Assembly: GCA_027382625.1 (NCBI GenBank)
Contig: JAJKFJ010023570.1
Coordinates: 94,784-158,783 of the forward strand
DNA from: Tetmemena sp. SeJ-2015
Taxonomy: Eukaryota; Ciliophora; Spirotrichea; Sporadotrichida; Oxytrichidae
Length of the DNA: 64,000 nucleotides
Direction of reading: 5' to 3'
Part shown: in pieces, positions 63,481-64,000 of the stretch
Numbering within the stretch: position 1 is the first letter of the stretch
How the letters are laid out: each line of letters opens with the position of its first letter
Translations under genes and position numbers: made by a program
Notes under the pieces: generated by a model
The model's input: the letters and a program-made list of their open reading frames with translations, nothing else
The model's database searches: none
Told to the model about the DNA's origin: nothing

Positions 63481-64000
63481 AGATGATATGTATTTATCTG
63501 TCCTGTTACTTTATCTTTCAAACTTCCTAAGATTAGTTTAGGATCACTTTTAAAACTCAAAAAAAATGAATTTAGCATATTCACTAAGCTTAACATTAAG
63601 TAGAAGCTGGAAAATAAAGTCGCTCAAGGTTTTCATGAACGCTTGATTTTTCAAGAGTCTTTTTAACCCTTTTGGCTGTCAAATACTTTAAATCAATTTT
63701 AAGAAAGGGGGAAGTCAAAATTGAAAAATAAATCAACCGGAACTAAAAACTTCCCTATACAGGATAAATTAGCCCCGTGCCAGAAATAATTGGCTCAGAT
63801 CGACAGAATTCTTGCTCTACCCCGATTTGACCTTGGCGGGTAAATTTCGACTCGGCGGGGAATTTTTTACTGATCAGCTAAAATATACACGTGCGATAAA
63901 TATTTGAATAGGTTGCTACTAGAATGGACGAGACAAATGCAAATTTTTGACACTTAATTTCAAACTCTGCCGCTCTGATTTCATTGTTAAACGAAGCCGA
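63481..64000. other. terminal region without recognised gene
   Basis: No convincing coding segment. At 63827-63867 there are two degenerate copies of a GGCGGG-AATTT motif (GGCGGGTAAATTT and GGCGGGGAATTTTTT), GC-richer than the surroundings. Otherwise AT-rich. Confidence 0.35.

Noticed and set aside
1..64000. Macronuclear (somatic) DNA of a ciliate with long chromosomes, such as Tetrahymena or Paramecium
   Set aside because: Same stop-codon usage, but the pointer-flanked inserts in conserved motifs and the inverted, split channel gene are features of unprocessed spirotrich germline DNA; the base composition is also too GC-rich for those genera.

Overview
The window looks like germline (micronuclear) DNA of a spirotrich ciliate of the Oxytricha/Stylonychia/Tetmemena type. 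TAA and TAG are read as glutamine and TGA is the only stop; this is visible directly in conserved genes such as the tubulin ligases, eIF2B-delta and the oxysterol-binding protein. Conserved reading frames are broken by short AT-rich inserts flanked by 2-11 bp direct repeats. Removing an insert together with one repeat copy restores the conserved protein. These are internal eliminated sequences (IESs) between macronuclear-destined segments (MDSs), with the repeats acting as pointers. True GT-AG introns (34-136 nt) are present as well. One gene (TMEM63/OSCA family) is scrambled: its 5' part is on the + strand and the rest is inverted on the - strand, with an 11-bp pointer at the junction.

Layout. 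0-12.4 kb: Q/N/S-rich proteins of unknown function (one on +, then one or two very long genes on -). Inside the latter, probably within a long IES, sits an 846-bp foldback element with ~318-bp inverted arms, whose loop carries a protein-kinase-like fragment. 12.6-15.6: a tubulin-tyrosine-ligase-like gene (+). 15.8-18.5: C2HC zinc-finger protein (-). 18.8-20.9: eIF2B delta (+). 21.0-24.9: large helical-repeat-like protein (-). 25.2-28.1: unknown (+). 28.1-29.7: WDR89-like (-). 29.9-36.4: EF-hand/WD40 protein (+). 36.5-39.3: IQ-motif protein (+). 39.3-40.0: prefoldin subunit 3 (-). 40.5-41.1: small membrane protein (+). 41.7-43.9: CUE-domain protein (+). 44.3-50.3: TTLL5-like polyglutamylase (+). 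50.5-51.5: proteasome assembly chaperone 1-like (-). 51.8-54.1: unknown (+). 54.7-57.4: oxysterol-binding-related protein (+). 57.6-62.1: the scrambled TMEM63/OSCA channel gene. 62.1-63.5: unknown (-).

The genes do not form an operon. They are a dense run of independent housekeeping and probable cilia-related genes, each probably destined for its own or a shared macronuclear nanochromosome. No rRNA, tRNA, CRISPR array, intact transposase gene or long telomere tract was recognised. Gene limits are those of the germline locus (IESs included); ends within Q/N-rich or AT-rich stretches are approximate.
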